Origin: a virus
Virus record (IMG/VR): IMGVR_UViG_3300023179_003528
Location: 1 to 64,000 of that record
Strand: one strand, 5' to 3'
DNA length: 64,000 nt
Part shown: in pieces, positions 62,976-64,000 of the stretch
Numbering within the stretch: the stretch's first letter is position 1
Layout: each line of letters starts with the position of its first letter
Made by a program: the position numbers and the translations under genes
The notes under the pieces: generated by a model
The model's database searches: none
The model's input: the letters and a program-made list of their open reading frames with translations, nothing else
Told to the model about the DNA's origin: nothing

Positions 62976-64000
62976 AACACTCACAGTAAAAAACTTCATG
63001 AGCGTGGGCAATCAAACCCAGGCCGTAGACTTTTCTAAACAAAATCTAACCCTTGTACTAGGATCCAACCTAGACCTAGGAGGAGATGACACCGGTTCAC
63101 GAAACGGCACAGGTAAAACAACAATCATTAACGCACTAAGTTATGGACTCTACGGTCAGGCTCTGACAAATATTAGAAAAGAAAACCTAATTAATAAGAC
63201 TAATGGCAAAAATATGTTGGTCACTGTAGAGTTTGAAAAAGGTAAAAATCATTATAGGATAGAACGAGGCCGTAAACCCAATGTGTTAAAATTGTTTGTG
63301 AATAACCACGAACTAAAAACTGATCAAGCCGAAGACGAAAGTCAAGGCGACAGCAGAGAGACACAGAAAAGCATAGAGGACATGCTGGAAATCAGCCACA
63401 CCATGTTTAAACATCTAGTGGCCTTAAATACCTATACCGAACCTTTTCTTTCTATGAAGGCTGCTGAACAACGTGAAGTTATAGAACAGCTACTTGGTAT
63501 TACTTTATTAAGTGAGAAAGCAGATACTCTAAAAGATCATATAAAACAGACCAAAGACCTTATACAAACTGAAAACACAAAAATAGAAGCCATAAAAGCA
63601 GCTAATGAAAATGTTCAAAAAAGTATAGATAGTTTAAAAATAAAAAGTTCTGCCTGGGACAACAAACACCAACAAGAGTTAGAAAATCTAGGTCGTGCCA
63701 TTGTGAATCTTGAATCTGTTAACATTGAAGCAGAAATACAGGCGCACAAAGATCTGGCCACATGGTTAGAGAATGATCGTAAACTAACACAGCTTAGAAA
63801 ACAACGTGCTACTCTAGAAACTGCGGTCATGCAGGCTGCTAAAAGTGTAGAAAAGTATACTTGCGATTATGACATGCTGAAAAACAAAACATGTCCTTCC
63901 TGTAAACAGGGTCTGCAGGATCATGATCATGATCATATGATTCAAGAAGTAGAAAAAAATCTAGTTGATGCCAATGAATATGCAGGCAAGGTCACACATG
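62962..64000 (+). CDS. 46: Recombination ATPase subunit (T4 gp46, Rad50-like), 3'-truncated
   Basis: At least 346 aa; the gene continues beyond the window. It begins MFKIKTLTVKNFMSVG, followed by a Walker A-type site in which the usual sequence is preceded by an insertion (GSNLDLGGDDTGSRNGTGKTT). Long coiled-coil arms follow, and CPSC at ~311-314 is the zinc-hook motif seen in Rad50/gp46. It forms the ATPase half of the gp46/gp47 complex. The His/Asp run just after the hook (QDHDHDH) is unusual. Confidence 0.9.
   Translation, partial: MFKIKTLTVKNFMSVGNQTQAVDFSKQNLTLVLGSNLDLGGDDTGSRNGTGKTTIINALSYGLYGQALTNIRKENLINKTNGKNMLVTVEFEKGKNHYRIERGRKPNVLKLFVNNHELKTDQAEDESQGDSRETQKSIEDMLEISHTMFKHLVALNTYTEPFLSMKAAEQREVIEQLLGITLLSEKADTLKDHIKQTKDLIQTENTKIEAIKAANENVQKSIDSLKIKSSAWDNKHQQELENLGRAIVNLESVNIEAEIQAHKDLATWLENDRKLTQLRKQRATLETAVMQAAKSVEKYTCDYDMLKNKTCPSCKQGLQDHDHDHMIQEVEKNLVDANEYAGKVTH

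Noticed and set aside
1-64000. tRNA genes, integrase, insertion sequences, CRISPR arrays
   Set aside because: None seen by eye in the short intergenic gaps; all gaps over 100 nt are covered by features here. A tRNA scan was not possible.

Overview
The window is part of the genome of a large T4-like contractile-tailed phage (myovirus). Diagnostic T4 homologues are DNA polymerase gp43, sliding clamp gp45, late sigma factor gp55, recombination nuclease gp46/gp47, RNase H, a DsbA-like protein and a baseplate set (gp6, gp25, gp53, a gp5-like spike, a gp27-like hub, a gp48/54-like cap). The AT-rich sequence, the style of the small hypothetical proteins and the accessory genes recall marine T4-like phages. 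No photosynthesis genes are visible. Consensus sigma-70 promoters and a secreted serine protease with a probable autotransporter barrel point to a Gram-negative host, probably a proteobacterium. I see no tRNA, integrase, CRISPR array or insertion sequence.

Layout. Bases 1-5059 (+): end of a holin gene, a secreted Ala/Pro-rich protein, then a proteostasis block (DnaJ-like co-chaperone, peptide deformylase, ClpA/ClpC-type unfoldase). Bases 5069-12881 (+): probable virion or virion-associated proteins, including three consecutive nucleotidyl-transfer enzymes (NTase fold, KxDG ligase-like, HxGH type), a Dps ferritin and a 670-aa protein whose stop codon sits on an apparent programmed -1 frameshift signal. 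Bases 12926-16743 (+): DsbA-like protein, DNA polymerase (preceded by two RNA hairpins with matching loops) and sliding clamp. Bases 16759-25617: 7-deazaguanine DNA-modification candidates (DpdA-like transglycosylase, a T-fold QueD-like protein, QueE) mixed with a glycosyltransferase, a subtilisin-like autotransporter, a cupin, a HIT protein and an opposite-strand radical SAM enzyme. Bases 25617-33085 (+): RNase H, small unknowns, a MoxR ATPase plus VWA/zincin pair, and thymidylate synthase. Bases 33086-60063 (-): tail and baseplate block with a 4575-aa giant protein, a collagen-like fibre and two related tail proteins. Bases 60175-64000 (+): gp55, gp47, a GT17 glycosyltransferase and the start of gp46.

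How it fits together. Genes are tightly packed, often with ATG/stop overlaps, so they probably form long operons. Several operons start at near-perfect TTGACA-N16/17-TATAAT promoters, suggesting host sigma-70 control of early and middle genes. TATAAATA-like octamers near a few gene starts fit gp55-dependent late promoters. The most notable new observations are the frameshift signal at 12633-12698, the tandem hairpins at 13227-13272 before DNA polymerase, the three-enzyme nucleotidyl-transfer cassette at 6515-9685, and the MoxR/VWA pair with separate strong promoters.
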